A DNA stretch of 64,000 bases from Prostheceraeus crozeri (Eukaryota; Platyhelminthes; Polycladida; Euryleptidae), in the NCBI GenBank assembly GCA_907163375.1, contig CAJQUW010001859.1:372001-436000 (forward strand), in the 5' to 3' direction. Below are positions 46,462-57,369 of this stretch, in pieces (within the stretch, counting starts at the first letter, position 1; every line of letters starts with the position of its first letter). Below the pieces are notes generated by a model. The model saw only the letters and a program-made list of their open reading frames with translations. It searched no databases and was not told the DNA's origin. The position numbers and the translations under genes are program-made.

Positions 46462-48766
46462 ATGATGATTAATCATAATAATTATAAAGGACGTAGTTTT
46501 TATTATGATTATGTAACCAAGTATTTAACTTTATCTTTAGAATATAAACAAAAATTTCAAAATTTGCATCAACAATATCAACAATGTAAAACGAATTATT
46601 ATCATAAATTAAATATGCTACAACAAGATTATCACCATAAATATCAAAATACGACAGAAACAAATCAAAAATTAAATGAAGACAATAAAGAATTAAATGA
46701 AAACAATCAAAAAATAAATGAATGTTTCAAAAACTGTAAACAACAATGTCAACAACAATATTATAAAGACTATAATTATCAGCTACAAATATTAAATGAA
46801 AATTATCAACAGTCTGAAAAAGAATATCCAAAATATTTTGAAATGACACAACAAATATATCAAAAACAATTAGAAATTATGAAGGAATCAATACAACCAG
46901 CACAAGCAAATATAATATATTATCAAGGACATTATATATTGTGTAAAGATGTTTTTATATTTACAAGGACTTCTGAAAATGCTAATTTTCCCTGCCTACA
47001 ATGTATGACTAGCTTTAGAAGTATAGAAGAAATGAATAATCATTTATCAAATTGTCAACAAAATGAAGCAGTTAAAAATACCTTTCCGAAAGATGATTAT
47101 TTAGTATATAATAAATGGTTTTTCAAAAATAGAGTACCCTTTACTATTTATTGTGACTTTGAATCATATAATGTTAACATAAAAAAAAGCTCTGAAAATG
47201 GGGCACCTGAACAAAGTAAAGAAAAATATTTGCTTGAACAAAAACCATTATGTTGGGGAATGTACGTTCATTCAAGTTATCCTGAATTATTTAAATCAGA
47301 ATATTATCAATACTATGGTGAGGATAGTTCAGAAATGTTTACAAAGAAAAGAGAAGAATTACAAAATTATTTTTCACAATTGCTTAAAACAAATAAACCA
47401 ATGCCTCCATTAACGGATGAACAAAAGATTCAATATGTTAATGAAAAAAATTGTTATTACTATGGAAAAGAATTTAAAATTAATAGTAAGAGTGGCAGAT
47501 ATGGCAGATATGTTAGAAAAAAAGATCATGATCATCTAAATGGAATATATAGAGGTGCAGCACATAATTCTTGTAATCTCAATGCTAATAAATTTAAATA
47601 TAACTTTAAACCTTTATATTTCTACAATGGTTCCAAATATGATTTCCATTTAATAATGAAAGATTTATTTTCATCTGAAAAGTTACAACAACAACGAATA
47701 TATGTACTATGTAAAAAAGAAGAAGAATATTTTTCAATGCAATTTTGGTTGTATTAGAATATTAGGTGCATTTAGATTTTTTACTCCTTGTCCATTAGAT
47801 GTCATGGGAAAAACTTTGAAACCTAAACAATGTAAAATTTTAAATGAATATAATTAAAAACCTTTAAAAGGCATTAATCCTTACGAATAATTAACTGGAG
47901 ATTTTAATTCTGTGAATAAAATTATGGAAGAAAAACAACTTCCTCCAATAAATAAATTTAAATCAACTTTGAAACAATCACAACTATCTGACGAAGATTA
48001 TTCAGAAGCTGAAAAAAATTGGAAAGAGTTTAATTGTAGAACAATGTATGATTATACAATGAAATATCTTCAGATAGATGTATTAATACTTGCTGATCTT
48101 TTTGAAAACTTTCGTAACATGTGTGTAGAATATTACGGAATAAATCCATGTTATTGTTATTCTACATGGTTAGCAGGATTGAAACATACTGGTGTTAATT
48201 TAAAAGATTAGAAAGAAAATTCATATGATAAATTATTAATTTTTGAATCTGGTATTAGAGGTGGAGTTTCATCTTTTCTAGGCAATAGATATGTTAAGTG
48301 TTATAATAAAAAAGTAAATCCTAATGATTATGGTTATTTAAAAATTTTATATCCAGAAGAATAATATCAATTCATAAAATTGTTTAATCAAAATATAGAA
48401 GGACTTATATCAAATGAAGAGAGTCAAGCCACAGTTGATGAATTCATGAGAGAAAGCTATTTATTATATTATGATTTTAATAGCTCATATTCTTCTTGCA
48501 TGATACAAGAACTACCAACAGGTGAAATGGAATGGTGTACCATGCTTGATTACCAACCTACATTGGATTCGGAATTTAAGTATGTTTTGTCTATGAATTT
48601 GATTTAGAATATCCTGATGAAATATAAGATACAACAAAATATTGTCCTTTCTGTCCTGAAAATAAAATTCCCAATATAAAAGATTTTTCGGATTATCAAA
48701 AATCTTTAATTCCTAAAAAATACAGACCAACAAAAAAACTTATGTTAACACAAAATAATTAAAAAA
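46462..48766 (+). pseudogene. DNA polymerase B exonuclease/central region, element 2
   Basis: After a Gln/Asn-rich coiled coil (about 46500-46900) come a Cys2 finger (CLQCMTSF..H), exo I (FTIYCDFESYN), an endonuclease-VII-like HNH insert (KKDHDHLNGIYRGAAHNSCN) and exo II (YFYNGSKYDFHLIM). A frameshift at about 47757 follows, then exo III (YLQIDVLILADLFENF) at about 48076-48123. Motif A is YYDFNSSYSSCMIQELPTG (48470s-48520s). Stops at 47757, 48211 and about 48607 break it. The frame reaches YRPTKKLMLTQN before a non-coding insertion begins at about 48771. Confidence 0.8.
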
Positions 48767-48770
48767 GTAT

Positions 48771-49485
48771 TGCACTGAACAGAGGGCCAGACATTCGTTA
48801 TACTAGTTTTGAGGAAAGCACAAAAGCGAGAGATGTTTACTTTCTTCGTTTATTGGAACAGCGAGGCCTTTCAGCCACCACCGGAGGCTATCTTCAGGCA
48901 ACTATCTCAGTTGCCTGAAGATAGCCTCCGGTGGTGGCTGAAAGGCCTCGCTGTTCCAATAAACGAAGAAAGTAAACATCTCTCGCTTTTGGGCTTTCCT
49001 CAAAACTAGTATAATTAAAAAAGTATGTTGTTGAAGGAAGAATGTGCAACAGCTGTCTTCGACTGCTTTGCTACAATCTGCAACAGCCAATTCCCATCTC
49101 AGCTGACAGAAGCGAAAGAACTTTCAAATACTAGTCCATCACTATAATTACTCTATGTTGATGTTGAAGGGAAACAAGGAGTATTTCCTTCCCTGTACGT
49201 AATGCTGTGTCTCTGCATTCCTCTATGCTCATGTTAAAGCCTTGTATTCATTCCCATTGCACTGTTTTCATTGTTTTGTATTCTCACTCTCACTCCATTG
49301 TATTCTATGCCTTTGTTTGTCTGGACTAATTGTGAGCGATCACAACTGCGTTCACCATTGTTTATGCCAATATATGAACCGCCGTCTTTCAATCAGAAAG
49401 CACGGTCTGGGATTTACTACAAAGAACTAGTTCTTTGGTCTTTGCATGATCTAGCTGATCATAGTTGGAAACCCTTACAGAATGT
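48771..49485. mobile_element. Insertion in the polymerase gene, including a hairpin MITE
   Basis: The polymerase reading is interrupted between the YRPTKKL and YLSHGMILTKI segments. Inside, 48798-49014 is a near-perfect hairpin (about 105 bp arms, ~5 bp loop) with ends TTATACTAGTTTTGAGG and TA dinucleotides, a MITE. ATAATTAAAAAAGTAT occurs at 48755-48770 and again at 49011-49026, suggesting a duplication around the hairpin unit. 49027-49485 is additional non-coding DNA of unknown origin. Confidence 0.75.
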
Positions 49486-50378
49486 TAGATTGGTATTTAA
49501 GTCATGGAATGATTCTCACTAAAATACGAGTACATCGAAAACTAATGTGCAAAAAATCTAAATGGCTAAAAAAATACATAGAGTTCAATATTGAAAAACG
49601 CAAAATAGCTAAAACAAATAAAGATAATTTAGGAAATGTTATCTTTAAATTAATGAATAATGCATTTTATGGTAAGACTTTAGAAAATGTACGTAATAAA
49701 CAAAATTTTGAAATAGTTTATGATGAAGATAGATATCAAAGTTTAGCAAGGAAACCTACATATAAAAGAACTACTAGATTCAGTGATGAACTATGTGCAG
49801 TGTATCTAAGACGAAACATTGTAAAACATGATAAGTTTAATTTTATAGGATTCACTATATTAGAATTAGCTAAACTATTCATGTATAGATTTATATATGA
49901 TTATTTAGCACCTGCTTATGGCAAAAACTATAAATTACACTTTACAAACACCGATTCTCTTTTCTTAGAATTAACAATACCGTATAATTCTTCACTTGAT
50001 GAAAAAATTAATAAAATAAAAGATATCATTCATCCTTCTGATTTATGTAAAGTAAGAGATTAACTAGGAGGAAATGAAGAGTACATAACAGAAGCTGTAT
50101 TTTTAAAATTTAAATGTTATTGTTTTAACACAAATTCAAAAACATCTAAAACATCTAAAACATTAAAAGGAATTTCAAAGGCATCAGTAGATAAACAAAT
50201 AACATTTCAAGATTATAAGAATGCATTATTTAATAATAAAATAAAAACAGCATGTAATTATAGACTTAATTCAAACAAACACAAAATGTATTTAAAAGAG
50301 GAACATAAATTAGCATTAGATCCATTTGATGATAAAAGAAAATTTTTACCTGATAGAATAACTACTTTACCTTTTTAA
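49485..50378 (+). pseudogene. DNA polymerase B C-terminal region, element 2 (motif C mutated)
   Basis: Contains YLSHGMILTKI, WLKKYIEFN, motif B (FKLMNNAFYGKTLENVR) and motif C reading FTNTDSLFLEL, where the family has DTDS. The first catalytic Asp is therefore Asn. A TAA at 50061-50063 interrupts the frame, which then continues in phase to a final TAA at 50376-50378. Its end overlaps the convergent ATPase gene by 17 bp. Confidence 0.85.
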
Positions 50379-51200
50379 ATTTCAATCCAGAAAAAATTTC
50401 AATCCACAAAAAATAAATTATTCGATCACTCAGCGAAAATATTTTCCATAACTCTATCATGTATTTTTTATCAATATTAATTGTAATGAAGCCATAATCT
50501 TTTGACCAAGCATTATTACACGAATGTTTAAATTCATCTTTATCTCTTATACATAAATCTCTAAACAAATCAAATAAATTTCTTGCATTTATTTCAAATA
50601 GTATGAATATATTTGCATTCCTTCTAATTACACTTCCGTCTAATGAATACATACTTTGTGTTAAATAAAAAACATTACAGTTGTTATGTCTACCTCTTGT
50701 GAAATAATTTCTCTGAACTGACTGATTTCTATCATTAACATAATCATAAAAAATTACACAATGTTTCATTGTTTTATCTAGTTTACTGGGATCTTGCATA
50801 TTACCACTATCATCTACTAATTGTATCTTTATATGCTTATTTTTATTGGATTCAACTAACTGATTATTTTTTGCTGCTTCTCCACACCACGAACTTGTTT
50901 CTTCTTCATATTCAGATTTTTCATATTCTTTGAATAATGAAGCATTTGCTGTTTTTGTAAGATTATTTTCAAATACACATTTTAAAAATTGATAGACGGG
51001 TTGTTCTGCTGTTGCTGTATAAATTATAAGATTGTTATGATCCAAAACATTTGGAGTCGTTAAAATTTTAAATAACATATGTTTTTCCACATCCTGATCT
51101 TCCACAGATAACTGACAAAACTTTATTTGATAAATTTGGATGATGATTAAATTTAAGTTTTTTTATTTAATGGTAATTTTGTAAAAATTTCTTCACTCAT
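50362..51200 (-). pseudogene. A32/FtsK-HerA-type DNA-packaging ATPase, frameshifted
   Basis: ATG at 51198-51200. A Walker A motif GRSGCGKT is encoded around 51083-51108, but in a different frame from the long downstream frame (51105-50362). That frame contains the Walker-B-like VIFYDYVNDRN, the FTRGRHNNCNVFYLTQ sensor/arginine region and an IRRNANIFILF strand typical of Polinton and NCLDV packaging ATPases. Stops and shifts lie between the ATG and Walker A and just after it. In relatives the enzyme pumps genome DNA into capsids. It is convergent with the polymerase. Confidence 0.8.
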
Positions 51201-51225
51201 TTTCAATAAAAAATTTTTAAGAAAA

Positions 51226-51843
51226 TTAAACTACTCTAAGGAAAAGATCTATCATAATCTCTTCACCTCCAAAATATATTTCCTTTCCTTTCTCATCAGT
51301 GATTCTAATGTTAATGCTGTTAATAGTTTTTCTTATAATAGAGAAATATATTAATGTTTGTGGAAATACATTTAATCTATAACCAATGAGTGCAGTAAAA
51401 GCTGGAAAACTGAATATTAAATTTGACAATCTACCATTTATATATCCTCCTTCAATAATGTCACAATGTACAACAATTGAATTTATTTCAGCTATTTTTG
51501 GAATCTTCTCACCTAAATGATAACCTTGACTATAGGTTTGTTTATTAAATCTTAATAGCTTTGACAATGATCTATCATGATTAAAATCAACTTGATGATT
51601 TTCGTTTAAAGTAAGAGAAAATTTATTAACTGCTGGTTCAACTGCCAAATGTAATTGTTTCTTATCTTTAAATGCTATACCTAAATGTCTCTTAATTTCA
51701 TCTGATATTGATTCAACTTCGTAAGAACCAGGAAGAAAAGTTAGTATTTTCCACGTTTTACCTCTATCAGTAGAATATCTAAATTTATCATTCATTTCTT
51801 TTATAACATTTTGAATAGTGTTAAATGTGGAGAAACTAGTCAA
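51226..51843 (-). CDS. Penton-like (minor capsid) protein
   Basis: 205-codon open frame with no in-frame ATG at its beginning (the frame runs from a TTG, with a stop a few codons upstream), so the start may be lost. Features typical of the Polinton penton-like protein: an N-terminal SYEVESISDEIKRHLG segment, a C-terminal FSFPAFTALIGYRLNVFPQ stretch, and the terminal jelly-roll strand pair NSINIRITDEKGKEIYFGGE then IDLFLRV. It would form capsid vertices. It lies upstream of the ATPase on the same strand. Confidence 0.7.
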   Translation of the reverse strand: MTSFSTFNTIQNVIKEMNDKFRYSTDRGKTWKILTFLPGSYEVESISDEIKRHLGIAFKDKKQLHLAVEPAVNKFSLTLNENHQVDFNHDRSLSKLLRFNKQTYSQGYHLGEKIPKIAEINSIVVHCDIIEGGYINGRLSNLIFSFPAFTALIGYRLNVFPQTLIYFSIIRKTINSINIRITDEKGKEIYFGGEEIMIDLFLRVV

Positions 51844-52082
51844 TGCAATTTGTTAATTTTTATTTTGTTCCAAATGTAGAATGGGTTCTAAATTACAAGT
51901 GTGTTATGAAGTAGTTGCTATAATTTTTAACGTCACACTAAATTTTGATGAGCCCAAAATCTCTGTTAGATTTTCCAAATGATAACTAATTTTTTCTAAA
52001 TCTCCTGAACACATTTATAGATACATATTTTTTAATAAATACTTTTTATTAAATATTTTTTATTAGGTGTTTTTTATAAAAA

Positions 52083-52890
52083 TTAAAAACGACATATTTC
52101 AGCTATATTTTTATAATCATCTTCATTTATAATCTTCTTTTCTAATAATCTTTTTAATATAGAATGAATTTCATTGCAACTAGAGTTATGTCCTTCTTTT
52201 GTTGCAGATAATAAAATCTCTAATCTATTTAGTAATTCTTGTGGATCATCTGGTAAGAATACAGTTATTTCTGTTTTAAAACCTATTCATACTTTAACTC
52301 CCGTTGATAATAAATTTTCTAATTGTTTATAACGTCTAAGAGATTTTACTGCATTAACTCTATCCAACATAGCTCTATATTTTATAAAATCTTCTACAGC
52401 ATAATTTTTTAAATCTGCTCCTCCTAAAAGATCAACAAAATTTCTATCTAAACTAATAGGTGATTTATCTGGTGAAAAAATTAAACCCCGTAAAGATTGT
52501 GGAAATATTTCTTTTCCACCAAGATAAAATCTTGCAAATAATTTTTTATCTAAAAGAAAGTAGAATGTTTTTATCTATTAGAGAATTTTTTATCTGTATT
52601 TGCTTCTAACATGCCATATTCATCTAATAATGCTTTAAGTACTGGATCTGTTATATTTACTCGTTTATCCTGATTAGCAAGTTCTGTTTCAAGAGTTTTA
52701 AATGGTTCCATAGTTTTTTCAAAATCAGTTTTTACTTGTTAGGTTTGCTGCATTTTTTCAAACATATAAGATTGAATACCAGCTTTTATCATTCTATGCT
52801 GAGTATGATTTTCTTTCATAATATTGTTTTGTTTTATTAACTCATCTAATTGTTGAATTCTTTTATGATTATCAGCTTTAATTTCATCCA
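52083..52890 (-). pseudogene. Coiled-coil/helical protein of element 2, broken
   Basis: From an ATG at 52890 the minus strand encodes a helical start (MDEIKADNHKRIQQLDELIK), then Glu/Lys-rich sequence with internal stops. A conserved-looking block follows (FYLGGKEIFPQSLRGLIFSP and DLKNYAVEDFIKYRAMLDRV) and then a charged C-terminal region with LPDDPQELLNRLEILL, ending at a TAA (52083-52085). The spacing suggests one ~265-residue gene with several stops. Family not recognised with confidence. Confidence 0.45.
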
Positions 52891-52894
52891 TTTC

Positions 52895-53185
52895 ATATAT
52901 ATTTTTTATTATTTTTTTCTATTATTTTTTTGTTATTTTTTTATATTATTTTTTTGCATTATTTTTTATATTATTTTATTATTATTTTTTAAACTATTTT
53001 TCAAACTATTTTTTATATTATTTTTTGCATTATTATTTTACATTAATTTTTTATATTACTTTTTTATATTTTTTTACATTAATTTTTATATTATTTTCTT
53101 ACATTACTTTTTTATATTGTTTTTTTATATTGTTTTTGATATTATTATTTTATATTATTTTTTATGTTATTTTTTTTTAAAATAT
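52895..53185. repeat. T/A low-complexity repeat (ATTTTTTATATTATTTTTT-like)
   Basis: Short irregular tandem units of ATTATTTTTT and TATATT. The plus-strand open frame through it is Phe/Leu/Ile/Tyr low complexity, not a gene. Confidence 0.85.
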
Positions 53186-53241
53186 AATATTTGAATTTTG
53201 TGGTAACATTGGAATACAGCAAAAACATTTTACTGAACAAA

Positions 53242-53430
53242 TTATTTTTTTATTCCTTTGTTGTCTGACATCTTTTCGTTTAAAATTTTGTTTAATAAAG
53301 TGTTTAGTTCTTCTAAAAAAATTTTATCATATTCTTCATTAAAAATTTTACCATCATTAGAAATTTTGTCGAGCTGTTTATTCTTATCTAAATTCGCGTG
53401 AAGCGCCTCAATCTCGGATGCGGTATTAAA
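53242..53430 (-). pseudogene. Truncated last gene of element 2
   Basis: The minus strand reads an acidic helical stretch (SEIEALHANLDKNKQLDKI; FLEELNTLLNKILNEKMSD) to a TAA at 53242-53244. Its 5' part is missing because unrelated sequence starts at about 53430. This marks the body's truncation point. Confidence 0.45.
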
Positions 53431-53498
53431 TGATTGCAGAATGCAGTCCGCCCTCCACGTGCCTGCGTTAAAGCAGTGCCTTCCTGGCTAATTCACGA

Positions 53499-53642
53499 TC
53501 TCAACAGATGGTCCGGTGGCCTTGTGGTTAGAGGGTATGCTTGCACGTCCTCTAGCTCCAACGTCGCTGGTTCAAACCTACCCACGACTGATGAAGCCCA
53601 GCAGGCCGAAACATGTCTCGTGGTGGTTACATCTGTTGAGAT
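53499..53642 (+). mobile_element. tRNA-derived SINE-like unit carrying a hammerhead, within 13 bp inverted repeats
   Basis: ATCTCAACAGATG (53499-53511) and its exact complement CATCTGTTGAGAT (53630-53642) bracket a tRNA-like segment. That segment has an A-box-like GGCCTTGTGGTTAGAGGG and a B-box-like GGTTCAAACCTACC, followed at once by the hammerhead at 53582-53623. tRNA-like heads supply pol III promoters in SINEs. The short unit resembles the ribozyme-bearing small non-autonomous retroelements known in animals. Confidence 0.7.
53582..53623 (+). ncRNA. Type I hammerhead ribozyme
   Basis: Stem I: CCACGA (53582-53587) pairs perfectly with TCGTGG (53618-53623). Core CTGATGA (53588-53594). Stem II: GCC/GGC with loop CAGCA. 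Second core strand GAAAC (53608-53612), then minimal stem III and cleavage after C53617. All invariant core bases are present. The very short stem III is typical of animal retroelement hammerheads, which often act as dimers. Confidence 0.8.
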
Positions 53643-53762
53643 TTGATAAAATGAAAGATGTTTTAGCAATTAGCGCACTCAATGAAATTCACCTGCATAT
53701 TATGACAATTGGATTGAGAAATTTACCGTGCGGTGTGGCTGCATGCTAACTATAAAAAAATT

Positions 53763-53850
53763 GACCAGCACGGTGGTCTTGCGGTAGAGTGTTCATGCAG
53801 TGTCCGGGAGGTCTGGGTTCAAACTAGGTCGCAAGCTTTGCACTTTGAAA
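53763..53850 (+). repeat. Second tRNA-derived SINE-like sequence
   Basis: A-box-like GGTGGTCTTGCGGTAGAGTG and B-box-like GGGTTCAAACTAGG with tRNA spacing. No hammerhead follows. It is a different SINE family from the preceding unit. Confidence 0.6.
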
Positions 53851-56199
53851 TAAGTACAGTGCGCACTCCTGCTAAGCACTCAACATGTGCTCCCGAAAAT
53901 AATTAATGTTCATTTACTTATTCTTCAGAATTCACTTATACTTTTTCATATTGTTTGAAAAACGGTATTATCCGAATGCGCGAGCCTTCAATATAACTTC
54001 ATTAATGCGATTGAGTGCAGAATCTTGATGTTTTCTGACCTCCATATACTAAATATATTTTTGGAGCTTTTCTTTGTAAATGACTAACTCATGATTACTT
54101 TCTAAAAAATCTTCACAGAGCACATTTCTTTTATGAGCACTCACAATCAAGTATTGATGACAGGAAGAGGAATTTCTTGTTAATGATGAGCTTCTTTATT
54201 TGATTATGATTTCATTCAGTAGGAAAAACAAGATGTCTGAAGCCAGTGTAAATAGAAAAGGGTGATTTTATAAACATTATGAATTGTAATTGAATAGTGA
54301 CACGTTTTGCATGCTCCTTTAAGCTCCACAAAGATGTAGACTCAATCGTAAAACATGAGTGGTGTCATGCGCTAGCGAAAGAGAGATGCGTATTTCTAAA
54401 ACTGTGCATGGCGGAGATAAGTCAGTGAGGGGGCTGCATGTTCAAAATAGCATGTTCGCATGTTTGAAGATGTCTTTATAAGCACTGTCGGGAATTCGTG
54501 TGCACCGAAGATGACATTATTTGGGTGACATGCCATGCTATTCGCTGAGTTGAGGGTCGACATGGCCCTAGCATAATTTGGATCAGAAGTCTTTGTCCAA
54601 CTTCAATTTATAGTTAACCTTTCCATGCATATCAAGATGTCTCCTGAGGACATTTTGACCCACATCTTTTGGGTCACCCAAAGCGGCAAAAATTTATAAC
54701 CGAAAGAAAGAGGAGATCAATGTGCTTCTAATGGCACCTCTCCCGACTTCGTACAATCCCTAAAACGCCCGCAAATTGCATTTAAAGAAGATTTCTATTT
54801 TTCAAAAAAACTTTTATTTTGAAAATAATTCATGCATCAAAGAGTTAAATACTTTTGGGGTCCATTTCTTCCGAAATTCAAAAGATGTCACATTTTTTTC
54901 TATTCCATACGTTTCACATAGAATTCACACATCTGAAGTAGTCTCAAAGTATTTATAGCATATTAAATCGCTTTTTGATGAATTGTTTTCATATTGATAA
55001 TCTTCAAAGAATTTTTATATTCATAATCTTTTTTCATGTGTGTTGCGTTTTCAAAAACCATTCATTTCGTCGATCATTTGTCCGTGTGTCGTGTTTCGCA
55101 GTAGTTGGATAATTATTTGGATATCACGGAAGAGTGAAGTTTCGATATTAGGCATAGCGTCCTGTTTGTTATATGAAGACCTAATAAGTAATCCTATGAA
55201 ATGTGGTGTGAATTTGTGAAGGGAAAGCTAATGGCTTTTCTCGATTTGCGACTTTGGTCGAAATGGCTTCATCAGACAATTTTCCGCATGTGATTTGTTG
55301 GATATTCTTTGCAAGTCTACTCTCACAGTTCAAACTGCAATTTTTCGCGCGATGACTGTATACTCATCTTCTTTCGCAAAGCAGGTGTCTACTGCACAGA
55401 CGACCCCTGATCACATCCTTCACCAACGTGTGTCCGCCGCTACTTCGGCCAACAAGGACTGAAGTGACGTCATTCATTCTCCAGCCACGCCTTCGAACCC
55501 GCCCTCGCGTGGAGCGATCGTGTCCTCAATGGTCCGCCTCTCCTCTGATCTGTTTGTCCAGAGCCCCTTACGCGTCTACCCCCGGTGTTATGATTTGCAT
55601 TTTCCTACCTCATAAATCTATGCGTTATAGATTTTCCGCGTGGTGCTTTTAAATCACAACATAAACTGTGATTTACATTTTCTCATCATGCCAGAATTTC
55701 CGTAGCATTGCTGTGGTTAACAACATGACATGTTCCAACTTGTCAGTGAACACATTTATTGGCGCTTCTAAATAAGTCACTGGTGTGGACTGTCGAATTC
55801 ACTATTGATACAATTATGGAAGATATCCGAAGATATCCAACGAGCGGTCACTATCCAGCCAGTGCCAATGCGACATTTTTTCTCTATACTTAACTCTTTA
55901 ATTACATCAACATGCATAACATCTGACACAAAGTGCATCAAAAAGCAATATGGTATGCGTAGTCAGGAAGACGGAAAATCTATACAAATCGGAAAATTAA
56001 ACTATAGTTACATTTTCCTACTGCGGAAAATCTATCTATGAATTTGTTTCCCACCGGAAAATCTATCTATCATTATGTTTCCGATCGGAAGCCAAATACG
56101 TAGGAAATTCTAAAATATAACACCGGCTCCGATCTACCTCTTAAACAGTGAGTGTTATTGAACCGTCACCGTTCTAGAGTAGCTTACACCTTGGAGAGT
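53851..56199. other. Non-coding stretch
   Basis: No supported gene. Contains the diverged third copy (54660-54790) of the repeat at 35780-35900 and a decayed hammerhead-like motif at 55248-55275. Confidence 0.5.
55248..55275 (-). ncRNA. Decayed hammerhead-like motif
   Basis: The minus strand reads CTGATGAAGCC, a loop, then GACCAAAGTCGC. The expected GAAA core strand is altered to CAAA. Four base pairs of stem I remain possible. Probably a retroelement-tail relic. Confidence 0.35.
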
Positions 56200-56385
56200 C
56201 TCTAACGTTGGTGCCACCAAAGTTAGGCTTCCTGCAGATGCGGCCATCAATTACAGACTATCCATCACATCATCGAGGACTGCCCCCTCTTCAAAGCCCC
56301 GAATGAGTTCGCCGGTCGTCGTTGGCCGGATGATGATACTCGCCAGTGGCTAGTGACTCTTCCCCTTGAACTCTAATCCCATTTC
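56200..56385 (+). pseudogene. LINE C-terminal fragment
   Basis: The plus strand encodes a Cys-rich end with CGHQLQTIHHIIEDCPLFKA and W..SL-type residues (RQWLVTLPLEL), matching the C-terminal Cys/His cluster (C..C....T..H....C) of non-LTR retrotransposon ORF2. Upstream parts are lost. Confidence 0.6.
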
Positions 56386-56389
56386 CCTC

Positions 56390-57369
56390 ATAATCGTCTG
56401 ATTTGTGATTTTCTTTTTGTACTGAAAGTTGTAATGATTATTCAATATATGCTTATATATACCTTCATTAGTTGATCAATTCTATGCTAGTTGAAATTAC
56501 CTACGTTGGACTGTATGTTCGTAGCAATCACCGCATTATCCAGCAGCTCGATCTACTTAAATTAAATGATGTGTTCAGACAAGGAACAAATAAATCTTCG
56601 GTCATTCTCATTGACTTTCTCAAGACTGTTAATCTCTTTCAGAGGAGGAAGGATATCCTAATATAATCAATTACACAATAATAGCACAAAATGGCCGGTC
56701 GACATCATGGATAAGATGCACAAGTTAATAGAAAGGGTTGACCTAGCTAAGTTTAAAGAAGTTGACCTAACCAAGTTTAAAGAAAAGGTCAACCTTGCTA
56801 AGTTTACAAAAAAGATCTTGACCTTGCTTAGTTAGAGAAGAAAGGCATGACCTTCCTAAGTTAAAACAAGGTTAACCGTTGACCTTATTAATGCAATGAG
56901 AACTATACAGTTACTAAACGAATCAACGCATTACCGCTTATGGAAAACGTAGTTAGCAAAGAAAACTGGCATCAATAAATTTATTGAATCATTTTGAAAG
57001 CAACAGACTGCAAAATTCTGAACTGTGATTTATGGCCTTTGCAGCACAATCAATTTGAATGAAGATCGAATTTAGTTGTGGCGAAACAACTTCGTACTTA
57101 GACATCGAAATTGATGAAGATGAGCCTACTATAGAGCGAAGAAATAGGCATGTCATGTGTCCAAAAATACTTACAAATATCAGAAACGTGTTCAAAAGTC
57201 TAAAAGGTTTATTTCCAAAGACATTGGAAAACATGAACATGTTCTTTCACATAAGCTCAAAAAACACAGATTTTTGAGAGAAAACAGCATGCGGTCGGTG
57301 TTGTCGAAAAAATGCATATTTCGAACATGAAGGAGAGGAAAATTATCAAAAATAAATTTCCAGATTTCA
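56390..57369. other. Non-coding stretch with short tandem repeat
   Basis: 56745-56890 holds ~27 bp tandem units built on TTGACCTAGCTAAGTTTAAA, partly degenerate. No gene recognised. Confidence 0.6.

Larger units (their letters stand above)
37424..53430. mobile_element. Element 2: decayed virus-like Polinton/adintovirus-like element
   Basis: Starts AGTAATGG after a 6 bp target duplication and carries the classic Polinton set: protease, integrase, DNA polymerase B, packaging ATPase, major-capsid-like and penton-like proteins, plus fibre-like, coiled-coil and zinc-finger genes. Gene order: protease (+), then a minus-strand block (integrase, small Gly-rich, capsid, small, coiled coil, fibre), a plus-strand block (zinc finger, polymerase), and a minus-strand block (ATPase, penton, two unknowns). 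The body is truncated at about 53430, where unrelated sequence begins. The matching right terminus lies at 28683-29692. Base composition is more AT-rich than the flanks. Nearly every gene is broken, so it is a fossil. Confidence 0.9.

Noticed and set aside
52850-53194. 114-codon Phe/Tyr-rich ORF as a membrane protein
   Set aside because: It is a translation of a T/A low-complexity repeat.
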